Positions 1-5,053 are shown, numbered from the stretch's first letter. The stretch: DNA of 17,620 nt from CAYNRQ01 sp964399875 (GCA_964399875.1 CAYNRQ010000021.1:1-17620), one strand, 5' to 3'. Numbers and translations: made by a program. The notes: generated from the letters alone by a model not told the origin.

Positions 1-42
1 TTTATCTGTTAGCTGAGGGCATTCAAGAAGAAGTGTTTTCAT
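1..42 (-). CDS. possible 5' end of a gene leaving the left edge
   Basis: An ATG on the minus strand at 42-40 opens a frame that stays open to the window edge and reads MKTLLLECPQLTDK. It lies 35 nt downstream of the glutamate dehydrogenase stop on the same strand, so it could be the next gene of that transcript. Fourteen codons are too few to name a family, and no ribosome binding site decides the start. Confidence 0.3.
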   Translation of the reverse strand, partial: MKTLLLECPQLTDK

Positions 43-77
43 GTCATTATGTTAGTTTCAATTGGCGGGCGGGCAAG

Positions 78-1367
78 CTAATATTTTTCTTTGATCTTTT
101 CAGCAATTCGTTCTATTGCAAGAATATATGCCCCGATTCTATTATTAACACCATATTTTTGTGCTATCGTGAATACCTTTGAAGCATTTATCCTCATCGT
201 GTCTTCCAACATGCTATCAATTTTTCCAGCATCCCATTTTTCCTTAGCCAAATTCTGCTTCCATTCATAGTATGAAACAGTTACACCGCCAGCATTAGCT
301 AATATATCAGGCAAAACTGTAATATCTCTATATAACAGTATATCATCAGCTTCTGGAGTTACAGGACCATTAGCTAATCCGACAATAACTTTTGAATTTA
401 TTCTCTTTGCATTTTCTTTAGTAATAACATTTTCTAATGCGCTAGGAACTAAAATATCACAATCTAATCTTAACAGTTCTTCATTTGATATTGACAATAC
501 ACCTGGTGCGCGATAATTAACTACAGTTCCTTTTGATTTTTTATATTGTAGAATATCTTCTGGGTCTAATCCCTCAGGATTATAAATCCCGCCCTTTGAA
601 TCAGAAACCGCGATTATTCTGCAACCATCTTGTTCATGCACTAATCTTGCAAAGTTAGAGCCTGCATTCCCATAACCTTGAACAACAACTCTCGCATCTT
701 CTAAATCCCATAAAGATTGTGATACCATTCTTTCTTCGACCGCTTCTCTTAAAACAAGCTGGCCACCTCTTGCTGTTGCTTCATCTCTTCCAAGTGAGCC
801 GCCAGCATCAAGGGATTTTCCAGTAACAACACCTAAAACCTCATCAACTTGTTTTCCTGTAACTTTTGCATATTCATCAACAATCCAACCCATGGTTTTT
901 GAGTTAGTATAAACATCAGGTGCAAGAATATCCTTGTCAGGACCAATGTCATCTGCAATACTTCTCGTAAATGCTCTTGTCATTCTCTCAAGTTCATTTT
1001 CTGACATTGCAGGAATGTCATCATGTTCTCTAGGATTACAGATAACTCCTCCTTTTCCGCCTCCAAATGGAAGATCTACTACTGCACATTTTATGCTCAT
1101 CCAAGTTGCAAGAGCTCTAACTTCATCTAAATTTACATTCCAGTGATATCTAATACCTCCTTTATATGGACCTCTTGAATTATTATGTTGGACTCTGTAT
1201 CCTTGAAACATCCTCATATTACCATCATCCATTTCAGCTAGAAAAGAAACATTTATCTCTTTTTGCGGATGTAAGAGAATTTCAGTTATCCATGGCTCTA
1301 ATTCCATTATTTTTGCAGTTTCTTTTATAATCACTTTTGCACTTTCATATGGGTTAGATTCGTTCAT
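78..1367 (-). CDS. gdhA: glutamate dehydrogenase (Glu/Leu/Phe/Val dehydrogenase family)
   Basis: This cytoplasmic enzyme interconverts glutamate and 2-oxoglutarate plus ammonium, linking nitrogen assimilation to central carbon metabolism. The 429-aa length is normal for a hexameric GDH. The N-terminal half carries the dimerisation/substrate domain with PYKGGIRYH (67-75) and the catalytic-lysine motif PFGGGKGG (Lys105), followed by APDVYTN with the probable catalytic Asp151. The Rossmann domain has GYGNAG at 231-236, and an acidic residue (Asp256, in VSDSKGG) after the second strand suggests NAD rather than NADP; this last point is inference. The start has no Shine-Dalgarno sequence and lies close to an AT-rich TATA-like region, which suggests a leaderless mRNA. 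It is divergent from the 138-aa gene at 1528. Confidence 0.95.
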   Translation of the reverse strand: MNESNPYESAKVIIKETAKIMELEPWITEILLHPQKEINVSFLAEMDDGNMRMFQGYRVQHNNSRGPYKGGIRYHWNVNLDEVRALATWMSIKCAVVDLPFGGGKGGVICNPREHDDIPAMSENELERMTRAFTRSIADDIGPDKDILAPDVYTNSKTMGWIVDEYAKVTGKQVDEVLGVVTGKSLDAGGSLGRDEATARGGQLVLREAVEERMVSQSLWDLEDARVVVQGYGNAGSNFARLVHEQDGCRIIAVSDSKGGIYNPEGLDPEDILQYKKSKGTVVNYRAPGVLSISNEELLRLDCDILVPSALENVITKENAKRINSKVIVGLANGPVTPEADDILLYRDITVLPDILANAGGVTVSYYEWKQNLAKEKWDAGKIDSMLEDTMRINASKVFTIAQKYGVNNRIGAYILAIERIAEKIKEKY

Positions 1368-1385
1368 TTAAATTCATTTTTTATT

Positions 1386-1446
1386 AAAAATATAAATTAT
1401 ATAAACATTTATAAATTATATAAAAATATAAATTATATAAACATTT
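1386..1446. repeat. 25-nt direct repeat in AT-rich divergent spacer
   Basis: A 25-nt string (start aaaaatataaattatataaa) occurs perfectly at 1386-1410 and 1422-1446, a 36-nt period, with a partial third copy (ataaattata) between them. It lies directly upstream of the glutamate dehydrogenase start, where its TATA-like cores could act as basal promoter or regulator sites. It may also be simple AT-rich sequence that slipped. Confidence 0.7.
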
Positions 1447-1447
1447 C

Positions 1448-1462
1448 GCTCGCCCGGAGCGT
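1448..1462. other. small GC-rich hairpin in the gdhA / 138-aa spacer
   Basis: CGCTC/GAGCG (loop GCCCG) makes a 5-bp inverted repeat in an otherwise very AT-rich spacer. A longer GC-rich block of similar flavour follows the next gene. The function is unknown. Confidence 0.4.
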
Positions 1463-1513
1463 GTCTGAACCTTAATATGATAACATTCATCTCCTGATTA
1501 TATTTTGTGCAAC

Positions 1514-1520
1514 AGGAGGT
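1514..1520 (+). promoter_or_regulatory. strong Shine-Dalgarno sequence
   Basis: The consensus AGGAGGT lies 7 nt ahead of the ATG at 1528 and fixes that start. Confidence 0.75.
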
Positions 1521-1527
1521 TTCATAG

Positions 1528-1944
1528 ATGGAAAAGAAAATATATTTACTAATAATTCCAATTGTCTTGTTAGTTGGCATAGGAATTTTTATTTTATACG
1601 AATTCGGACAGTTCCCTCAAATCCCTTCGAATGGGAACATATCTGATGAACAGTTGTTACAATATGCAAAATCTTCTTTTGACAAAAAGGAAGTGTGGGG
1701 TAAAGATTTTATTTTAGGTTATCATAATGATATTCCTGTAAGAGTTAGTTTTCCATGTTCAGATGTATGTCCTGATTATACAATAAGAATTGTTAGGTAT
1801 GATGTTGATCTATCAGATTGCACATCAATTGGCGGGGAAATAAAATCTATACATGTCCCTGTTGGAATAGGTGCGATGGCTAAAGAATTTTGCTTTCCTA
1901 AGGTCATTGTTGATAATAATATCTATGAGTTCATCGAAAAATAA
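1528..1944 (+). CDS. small membrane-anchored extracytoplasmic protein, hypothetical
   Basis: I do not recognise this 138-aa protein. Residues 5-24 form one hydrophobic segment after a short Lys-rich N-terminus, which is either an uncleaved anchor or a signal peptide. The remainder is a compact, mostly beta-type region with four cysteines (the CSDVC pair, DCTS and EFCF), suggesting disulfides outside the membrane. A region with IRIVRYDVDL and IKSIHVPVG resembles a short secreted beta domain. A consensus ribosome binding site precedes the chosen ATG. It is a single gene, divergent from gdhA and followed by a GC-rich untranslated stretch and the minus-strand tRNA-Ser. No function can be assigned. 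Confidence 0.8.
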   Translation: MEKKIYLLIIPIVLLVGIGIFILYEFGQFPQIPSNGNISDEQLLQYAKSSFDKKEVWGKDFILGYHNDIPVRVSFPCSDVCPDYTIRIVRYDVDLSDCTSIGGEIKSIHVPVGIGAMAKEFCFPKVIVDNNIYEFIEK

Positions 1945-2063
1945 GCTCGCCGACCTCGACTTCTCCGAGCCTTCGGCTCTCGACCCTCACATTCGTTCGC
2001 TCTGTCACGCTGCGCTTTTTCAATTACCGTAGGCAATTTCTTTATCCCCGGTATTAAAATAAA
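1945..2063. other. GC-rich non-coding segment with hairpins
   Basis: This stretch between the 138-aa gene and the 3' end of tRNA-Ser is much richer in C and G than its neighbours. It contains GAGCC-ttc-GGCTC (about 1967-1979) and the stem AATTACC/GGCAATT (about 2032-2049) just past the tRNA-Ser 3' end. The latter could help end either transcript. I see no gene in it. Confidence 0.5.
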
Positions 2064-2077
2064 CGCCGGGACCAGGA

Positions 2078-2122
2078 AATCCCAAACAGACAGCCTTGAT
2101 CAATCTTCGTGCTGTCTGTCTT
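2078..2122 (-). other. tRNA-Ser intron 2 (T-loop, 59/60)
   Basis: Forty-five nt are built around the perfect helix ACAGACAGC/GCTGTCTGT. The inserted hairpin resembles the T-loop intron of tRNA-Val(GAC) and an intergenic hairpin at 3374-3416. Confidence 0.8.
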
Positions 2123-2153
2123 TTCGAACCTGGACGGGATAAACCCACTCGTT

Positions 2154-2177
2154 AACTCCTTATATTATTTTCATGTA
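2154..2177 (-). other. tRNA-Ser intron 1 (anticodon loop, 37/38)
   Basis: Twenty-four nt of AU-rich sequence sit at the canonical archaeal position between A37 and A38. This is the shortest of the 12 introns. Boundaries are inferred from the loop size of the mature tRNA. Confidence 0.8.
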
Positions 2178-2214
2178 TTCGAGACGAGCTCCTTAGCCGT
2201 TCGGACACCCCGGC

Positions 2215-2260
2215 TTATTGAAATCTATTAAAATATAACTTAAATAAAATATCTTATATC
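2215..2260. promoter_or_regulatory. bidirectional tRNA promoter region
   Basis: This 46-nt AT-only-like spacer separates the 5' ends of the divergent tRNA-Ser and tRNA-Val(CAC). It contains TATA-like strings (ttaaaatata around 2228-2237, and cttaaataaa at about 2239-2248) usable in either direction. Confidence 0.55.
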
Positions 2261-2277
2261 GGGCCCGTGGTCTAGTG

Positions 2278-2349
2278 AGGCCTTTCTTACAGGAGCATTA
2301 TGCTCCCATGAGAAACCCCAGGAAAGAACATGTAAGAGAGACCCTGGAA
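2278..2349 (+). other. tRNA-Val(CAC) intron 1 (D-loop, 17/18)
   Basis: Seventy-two nt are bounded by AGTG|aggcc and ctggaa|GTTTA, which restores the D-loop G18-G19. The outer helix is CTTTCTTACA/TGTAAGAGAG, and an inner hairpin is GGAGCA-tta-TGCTCC. It is homologous to the D-loop introns of tRNA-Val(GAC) and tRNA-Glu. Confidence 0.8.
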
Positions 2350-2391
2350 GTTTAGGACGCAACCCTCACACGGTTGAGATCGCCGGTTCAA

Positions 2392-2503
2392 TGAACTCTT
2401 TTCGCATGAGCATGTGAAAGCGTTCATGTCTCATGAGAGACATGAGACATCTCTTCATCCCGTTAAAACGGGAAGAGATGAAGATCACAGAAAAGGGTTG
2501 AAA
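2392..2503 (+). other. tRNA-Val(CAC) intron 2 (T-loop, 58/59)
   Basis: At 112 nt this is the longest intron here. It contains two stable hairpins, CATGTCTC-atga-GAGACATG (about 2427-2446) and CATCTCTT/AAGAGATG enclosing CCCGT-taaa-ACGGG (about 2449-2480). No coding frame is convincing. Confidence 0.75.
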
Positions 2504-2518
2504 ATCCGGCCGGGCCCA

Positions 2519-2812
2519 TCATTCTATATGAATGTGCTTGTAGCCGTCTTTCACAGGAAGCCAGAAACTTGTGAGGTGGACAACAGCTTCTGCTCCATTT
2601 ATCCAAGATATGTATTTCGCTCTTAGTCTGCCTTCCCCGTCTGTGTAAACCCAGCCTTCTATATATCCGAAGCTGCAATTCCTGTTGCTTTCAGGATCAT
2701 ACATGCATTCACTGCACCTGCCTTTCGGGAGGCTGTCACCAAAAAGGTGGTGTGCACATATACTATAATTAGTATTCCCCCAATCATCCGTGGTGGCAGA
2801 GTCGGTTTGCAT
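2519..2812 (-). CDS. hypothetical Cys/Trp-rich 97-aa protein, possibly a truncated secreted domain
   Basis: I do not recognise the family. The frame fills almost the whole gap between the two tRNA-Val genes, and its TGA abuts the 3' end of tRNA-Val(CAC). It reads like a folded extracytoplasmic domain: CAHHLFGDSLPKGRCSEC, a third Cys in NRNCSFGY, then WVYTDGEGRLRAKYISWING and a C-terminal HIHIE. There is no signal peptide at the available ATG, so it may be the remnant of a longer secreted protein cut off when the tRNA cluster formed. A TATA-like aacaatatat immediately precedes the ATG. It could still be a chance frame. Confidence 0.5.
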   Translation of the reverse strand: MQTDSATTDDWGNTNYSICAHHLFGDSLPKGRCSECMYDPESNRNCSFGYIEGWVYTDGEGRLRAKYISWINGAEAVVHLTSFWLPVKDGYKHIHIE

Positions 2813-2855
2813 ATATATTGTTAATTAAACAAAAACTTAAACAACGAGAAACCCA

Positions 2856-2863
2856 TTTAAATA
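2856..2863 (+). promoter_or_regulatory. TATA box of the tRNA-Val(GAC)-Glu-Leu unit
   Basis: TTTAAATA lies 28-35 nt ahead of the mature 5' end of tRNA-Val(GAC). No comparable box lies before tRNA-Glu or tRNA-Leu, so the three probably share one transcript. Confidence 0.6.
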
Positions 2864-2907
2864 CAAAATTAGTAAAATAATCTATATTTTGGGTCCGTGG
2901 TCTAGTT

Positions 2908-2980
2908 AGGCCTTTCTCACAGGAGCCTGAGGGCTTCCACAAGAAACCCTGGAAAAGAACATGCAAGAAGGGCTCTAGAA
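2908..2980 (+). other. tRNA-Val(GAC) intron 1 (D-loop, 17/18)
   Basis: Seventy-three nt begin aggcctttctcacaggagcc and end ctagaa. The helix is CCTTTCT/AGAAGGG plus CA/TG across an internal loop. It is the same family as the D-loop introns at 2278 and 3153. Confidence 0.8.
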
Positions 2981-3001
2981 GGTTAGGACGTCCGCTTGAC
3001 G

Positions 3002-3050
3002 AACCCCTTTCCGTATAAGCTTGCAAAAGCGTTCCGGAAACGATTCAAAC
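3002..3050 (+). other. tRNA-Val(GAC) intron 2 (anticodon loop, 37/38)
   Basis: About 49 nt sit at the canonical intron position after G37. They carry small inverted repeats such as CGTTtCCGgaAACG-type pairing near 3030-3042. Boundaries are good to about 1 nt. Confidence 0.75.
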
Positions 3051-3071
3051 TGCGGGAGGTCACCGGTTCGA

Positions 3072-3119
3072 GTGACACATGACGGCTTGGTGCAATCTGC
3101 CAAGGCCGTCTGTCTGAAA
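3072..3119 (+). other. tRNA-Val(GAC) intron 3 (T-loop, 58/59)
   Basis: About 48 nt with the helix GACGGC-TTGG/CCAA-g-GCCGTC. It is similar to the T-loop intron of tRNA-Ser and to the intergenic hairpin at 3374-3416. Confidence 0.8.
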
Positions 3120-3152
3120 TTCCGGTCGGACCCATGCTCCTGTCGTCTAGTC

Positions 3153-3227
3153 AGGTTCTCTTTACAGGAGCCAACGGGCTTCCTCAAAGAGACATTGGAA
3201 GAGATGCATGTAAAGAGGGCTCTGGAA
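3153..3227 (+). other. tRNA-Glu intron 1 (D-loop, 17/18)
   Basis: Seventy-five nt begin aggttctctttacaggagcc and end ctctggaa. The helix CTCTTTACA/TGTAAAGAG is 9 bp and perfect, differing from the valine introns by paired changes. The hairpin GGAGCC/GGCTTCC follows it. Confidence 0.82.
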
Positions 3228-3250
3228 CGGTCAAGGACACGGGGTTTTCG

Positions 3251-3303
3251 TGCTCTGCATGAAAACTGCTAGGCAATCTATTATTTTGCCGATGAGCGAA
3301 GAT
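3251..3303 (+). other. tRNA-Glu intron 2 (anticodon loop, 37/38)
   Basis: Fifty-three nt sit between G37 and A38. The imperfect repeat GCAATctattATTtTGC lies inside (about 3273-3289). Confidence 0.78.
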
Positions 3304-3318
3304 ACCCCGTAACCTGGG

Positions 3319-3349
3319 AGGCTGTGTGGGTAACCAAACAGCTCAGGAA
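3319..3349 (+). other. tRNA-Glu intron 3 (T-arm, 53/54)
   Basis: Thirty-one nt are dominated by GCTGT-gt-GGGT-a-ACC-aa-ACAGC. It falls at the stem/loop border of the T-arm, a rare intron position. Confidence 0.78.
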
Positions 3350-3373
3350 TTCAAATCCCAGCAGGAGCGTTAG

Positions 3374-3416
3374 AAAGTATGACGGCTTGTTCGTATTGAA
3401 TAATGCCGTCTGTTTC
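3374..3416 (+). ncRNA. stand-alone intron-like hairpin between tRNA-Glu and tRNA-Leu
   Basis: GACGGC (3380-3385) pairs with GCCGTC across an 18-nt loop. The flanks (atGACGGCTTG and GCCGTCTGT) match the T-loop intron of tRNA-Val(GAC) closely, yet no tRNA surrounds it here. It may be a processing signal for the co-transcript or a lone copy of the intron family. Confidence 0.55.
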
Positions 3417-3435
3417 CTATGCGGGGGTGCCCGAG

Positions 3436-3481
3436 AGCCCTTCAAGCGGAATTGCAGTCACTTGCAGAAAAGGGTAGGGAG
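3436..3481 (+). other. tRNA-Leu intron 1 (D-loop, 15/17)
   Basis: Forty-six nt begin AGCCCTTC, resembling the AGGCCTTTC start of the longer D-loop introns. Internal TGCA/TGCA and GCCC/GGGT pairings are possible. Boundaries can slide by 2 nt because AG is repeated at both ends. Confidence 0.72.
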
Positions 3482-3504
3482 TGGTCAAAGGGGCTAGGCT
3501 TAGG

Positions 3505-3552
3505 CATTCCTAAGGGCCAAGCTCAGAAGCGGCATTGCCATGGAATTGAGAA
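3505..3552 (+). other. tRNA-Leu intron 2 (anticodon loop, 37/38)
   Basis: Forty-eight nt with the hairpin GGC-att-GCC and flanking CTCA/TGAG. CTTAGG-catt-CCTAAG across the 5' splice site would compete with the anticodon stem before splicing. Confidence 0.78.
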
Positions 3553-4250
3553 ACCTAGTGGCTTAGTGCCTTCGCGAGTTCGAACCTCGTCCCCCGCATT
3601 CACTTACAATGTTGGGTCAGTACTCATTATGAGTTGTCTGTCTTGAAGCATGACTGTGCACAGAAAACACAAGATATGTCAGATTGCATAACTGGCTCAT
3701 CCGCATTCATTTCCCTTCGGTTGGGGCCGATAAAAACCAGAATATATCGATTCCCATAATTGTATAACATGAAGTATTATATCATGGCTGCTGTTCTGAT
3801 TAGCGGCTGCGTTCAGATGGTGGTGTTGAGATAAAGGCGCTTAAAGGCCTTGAAGCTGTTTCTGATGCTGAGCACCCATCTATTATTAACGGTGAAACAG
3901 TCCAGTCAGACTTGAAGCACTGCAGGTGATTAAAACAGATTATTATTTCAGGCTCATCATTCCGGATGGCGTGGAATATGTTGATGGGATTTCCAATTGC
4001 TTCATGATGGAAGAGAACGTTTCTGGAGCCCGAGGGCGTGCCAGTTATAATGCAGAAGGGAGATATCTTGGTGAAGAGCATGAAGATTTCATGAGGCTGA
4101 ACAAGACTGTTTATTATTCCACACTCAGAGGGATGGGAGAAGGCAGACACACTATTGCTTTAGTAAAATAGTCGCATAGGGCGGGAACCCCAGCGGCCTT
4201 TAGGCCGCGGATGAAGCGCATGTCTATTTCTGCTAACAAAACAAAAAATA

Positions 4251-4277
4251 CACGGGGAGCGAAATCTATGCCCCGTG
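4251..4277 (+). promoter_or_regulatory. hairpin in the tnpA leader
   Basis: CACGGGG/CCCCGTG (7 bp, 13-nt loop) lies about 55 nt ahead of the transposase start. IS200 elements are known to carry leader stem-loops that restrict transposase expression; a similar role here is inference. Confidence 0.5.
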
Positions 4278-4329
4278 CAACAACAAGACACAATTAGCTG
4301 TAGGTTTCGCGAACTTAAAAAACCAACAG

Positions 4330-4803
4330 GTGATTTCTTTGAAAATAGAGCTAATCAAGTCTAGCCACAGCGTTGGCGAAGCCAACTACCACATGCAGTT
4401 CACACCCGCCTACCGGCGGGGAGTGTTCGGAGATGAGCTGACGAAGCTTCTTGCACGCGATTACCTCCTCGCGGCAGCAGAGAAGCACAAAATAGGAGTA
4501 TCAGCAATCGGGTTCGGACCCGACCACTGCCACGTATTCACCGAGGCATGCAAAAACCACAGCCCTGCTAAGGTTGCACAACTGTTAAAGGGCTTCTCCA
4601 GTCGCATGATGCGCAAGCACCATCACGACCTTTTCAGGAGCGAACTCTACGGCAACAAGTTCTGGACAGGCGGGTACTTCTACCGAACAGTTGGCGCCGT
4701 CAATTCTGAAACGGTGAAGAGGTACGTAGAGGATTCACAGCGCAAGCACTGGAAGGTTAGCAGTGGAACGCAGAAAAACCTTATAGAGTTCACGGCTAAC
4801 TAG
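4330..4803 (+). CDS. tnpA: IS200/IS605-family transposase TnpA (Y1 HUH)
   Basis: A single-strand transposase that cuts and joins the hairpin-marked ends of its element. The 157-aa frame has the HUH metal-binding motif as HCH (66-68, in GFGPDHCHVF) and the C-terminal helix with the nucleophilic Tyr132 followed by Gln137 (KRYVEDSQRKHW), so it looks catalytically complete. The conserved N-terminal strand is SHSVGEANYHMQFTPAYRR. The first in-frame start is GTG 4330, but AGGTGA at 4327-4332 is well placed to serve TTG 4339 (MKIELIKSSH...), which I think is the likelier start. The gene has a higher GC content than the lipoprotein it interrupts, consistent with transfer. Confidence 0.9.
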   Translation: MISLKIELIKSSHSVGEANYHMQFTPAYRRGVFGDELTKLLARDYLLAAAEKHKIGVSAIGFGPDHCHVFTEACKNHSPAKVAQLLKGFSSRMMRKHHHDLFRSELYGNKFWTGGYFYRTVGAVNSETVKRYVEDSQRKHWKVSSGTQKNLIEFTAN

Positions 4804-5053
4804 CCGTGAACCCCCGCCACTTTAGTGGCGGGTAGTTTAGAAACGAATGAAAAAGAGAACAGGGCAAAGACTAACAAGTTTGTTGAGGTGAGAAGCAATA
4901 TTTCTGTTCATCCGGCACTCTTGAGAAAGCAGTGCAGTTATGTGCACAGTTAGAGCCACAATGCACCACCAGGGAGTGTGTTTTGGAGAGAACAAGGGTT
5001 GTGCCCCGCAGGGTCATAGATAGTTTTTTATTCTCTACCGGTTAATTTTACAC

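Larger units (their letters stand above)
2064..2214 (-). tRNA. tRNA-Ser (anticodon CGA) with two introns
   Basis: Read on minus from 2214, the 5' acceptor strand GCCGGGG pairs with TCCCGGC (2071-2065, one G-T), and the discriminator is G (2064). The D-stem is TCC/GGA. The anticodon stem CTCGT/ACGAG closes the loop C-T-CGA-A-A. A class-II variable arm GGG-TTTAT-CCC fits serine. The T-stem CCAGG/CCTGG closes TTCGAAT. This cloverleaf forms only if 2154-2177 (anticodon loop, position 37/38) and 2078-2122 (T-loop, position 59/60) are removed, which leaves 82 nt. It shares a 46-nt AT-rich spacer with the divergent tRNA-Val(CAC). The cloverleaf is seen directly; the exact splice points are inferred and may shift by 1-2 nt. 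Confidence 0.9.
2261..2518 (+). tRNA. tRNA-Val (anticodon CAC) with two introns
   Basis: Acceptor GGGCCCG (2261-2267) pairs with CGGGCCC (2511-2517), and the discriminator is A. The D-stem is GTCT/GGAC. The anticodon stem CAACC/GGTTG closes CTCACAC without interruption, giving CAC. The T-stem GCCGG/CCGGC closes TTCAAAT. A standard 74-nt tRNA results only when 2278-2349 (D-loop) and 2392-2503 (T-loop) are removed. Unusually, the anticodon loop is the part that has no intron. The 258-nt gene ends one base before the stop codon of the opposing 97-aa ORF. Confidence 0.92.
2891..3134 (+). tRNA. tRNA-Val (anticodon GAC) with three introns
   Basis: Acceptor GGGTCCG (2891-2897) pairs with CGGACCC (3127-3133), and the discriminator is A. 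The D-stem is GTCT/GGAC. The anticodon stem TCCGC/GCGGG closes a loop with GAC at 34-36 (2998-3000). The T-stem ACCGG/CCGGT closes a loop starting TTCGA. The cloverleaf needs removal of 2908-2980 (D-loop), about 3002-3050 (anticodon 37/38) and about 3072-3119 (T-loop), leaving 74 nt. More of the gene is intron (170 nt) than tRNA. The next tRNA starts after a single base. Confidence 0.93.
3136..3369 (+). tRNA. tRNA-Glu (anticodon TTC) with three introns
   Basis: Acceptor GCTCCTG (3136-3142) pairs with CAGGAGC (3362-3368), and the discriminator is G. The D-stem is GTCT/GGAC with loop AGTCCGGTCAA after splicing. The anticodon stem CGGGG/CCCCG closes T-T-TTC-G-A. The T-stem CTGGG/CCCAG closes TTCAAAT. 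The insertions 3153-3227 (D-loop), 3251-3303 (37/38) and 3319-3349 (T-arm, 53/54) must be removed, leaving 75 nt. It starts one base after tRNA-Val(GAC) ends, so 5' and 3' processing of the pair must meet at nucleotide 3135. Confidence 0.93.
3421..3598 (+). tRNA. tRNA-Leu (anticodon TAG) with two introns
   Basis: Acceptor GCGGGGG (3421-3427) pairs with CCCCCGC (3591-3597), and the discriminator is A. The D-stem is CCC/GGG. The anticodon stem CTAGG/CCTAG closes C-T-TAG-G-A. The class-II variable arm TGGC-TTAGT-GCC supports leucine. The T-stem GCGAG/CTCGT closes TTCGAAC. Removing 3436-3481 (D-loop) and 3505-3552 (37/38) leaves 84 nt, normal for tRNA-Leu. Confidence 0.93.
4169..4839 (+). mobile_element. 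IS200/IS605-family insertion sequence (tnpA only)
   Basis: The element is about 670 bp with a single Y1 transposase gene and no tnpB, as in IS200. Instead of terminal inverted repeats it has a subterminal hairpin at each end. The left one is GCGGCC-TTTA-GGCCGC (4193-4208) and the right one CCCGCCAC-TTTA-GTGGCGGG (4813-4832), with identical TTTA loops. The limits given are inferred from where the disrupted lipoprotein frame stops and resumes; the exact cleavage sites cannot be read from one copy. Confidence 0.75.
3769..4953 (+). pseudogene. decayed lipoprotein gene, two frameshifts, interrupted by an IS200-like element
   Basis: ATG at 3769 opens MKYYIMAAVLISGC, a signal peptide with a lipobox ending at Cys14, and then stops after 21 codons. 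Shifting by one base at about 3815 continues as DGGVEIKALKGLEAVSDAEH to a stop near 3930. A second one-base shift near 3923 continues through YYFRLIIPDGVEYVDGISNC to LRGMGEGRHTIALVK and a stop at 4169. After the IS element, from 4840, the reading resumes in register as ETNEKENRAKTNKFVEVRSN and ends at TAG 4951-4953. The joined text GRHTIALVK-ETNEKE...KFVEV reads like the end of an Ig-like domain. It was probably a cell-surface lipoprotein. Two independent frameshifts plus the insertion argue for a dead gene rather than sequencing error. Confidence 0.72.

Noticed and set aside
2041..2144. A plus-strand structured RNA with TTTATCCC/GGGATAAA, CCGG/CCGG and CCAGG/CCTGG helices
   Set aside because: These pairings are the mirror of the minus-strand tRNA-Ser arms and its T-loop intron; the minus-strand cloverleaf explains them better.
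2414..2626. Plus-strand ORF of 70 aa starting inside tRNA-Val(CAC)
   Set aside because: It runs through tRNA intron and acceptor sequence and has no protein-like composition.
3021..3646. Plus-strand ORFs of 83 and 75 aa across tRNA-Val, tRNA-Glu and tRNA-Leu
   Set aside because: They are chance frames over tRNA exons and introns.
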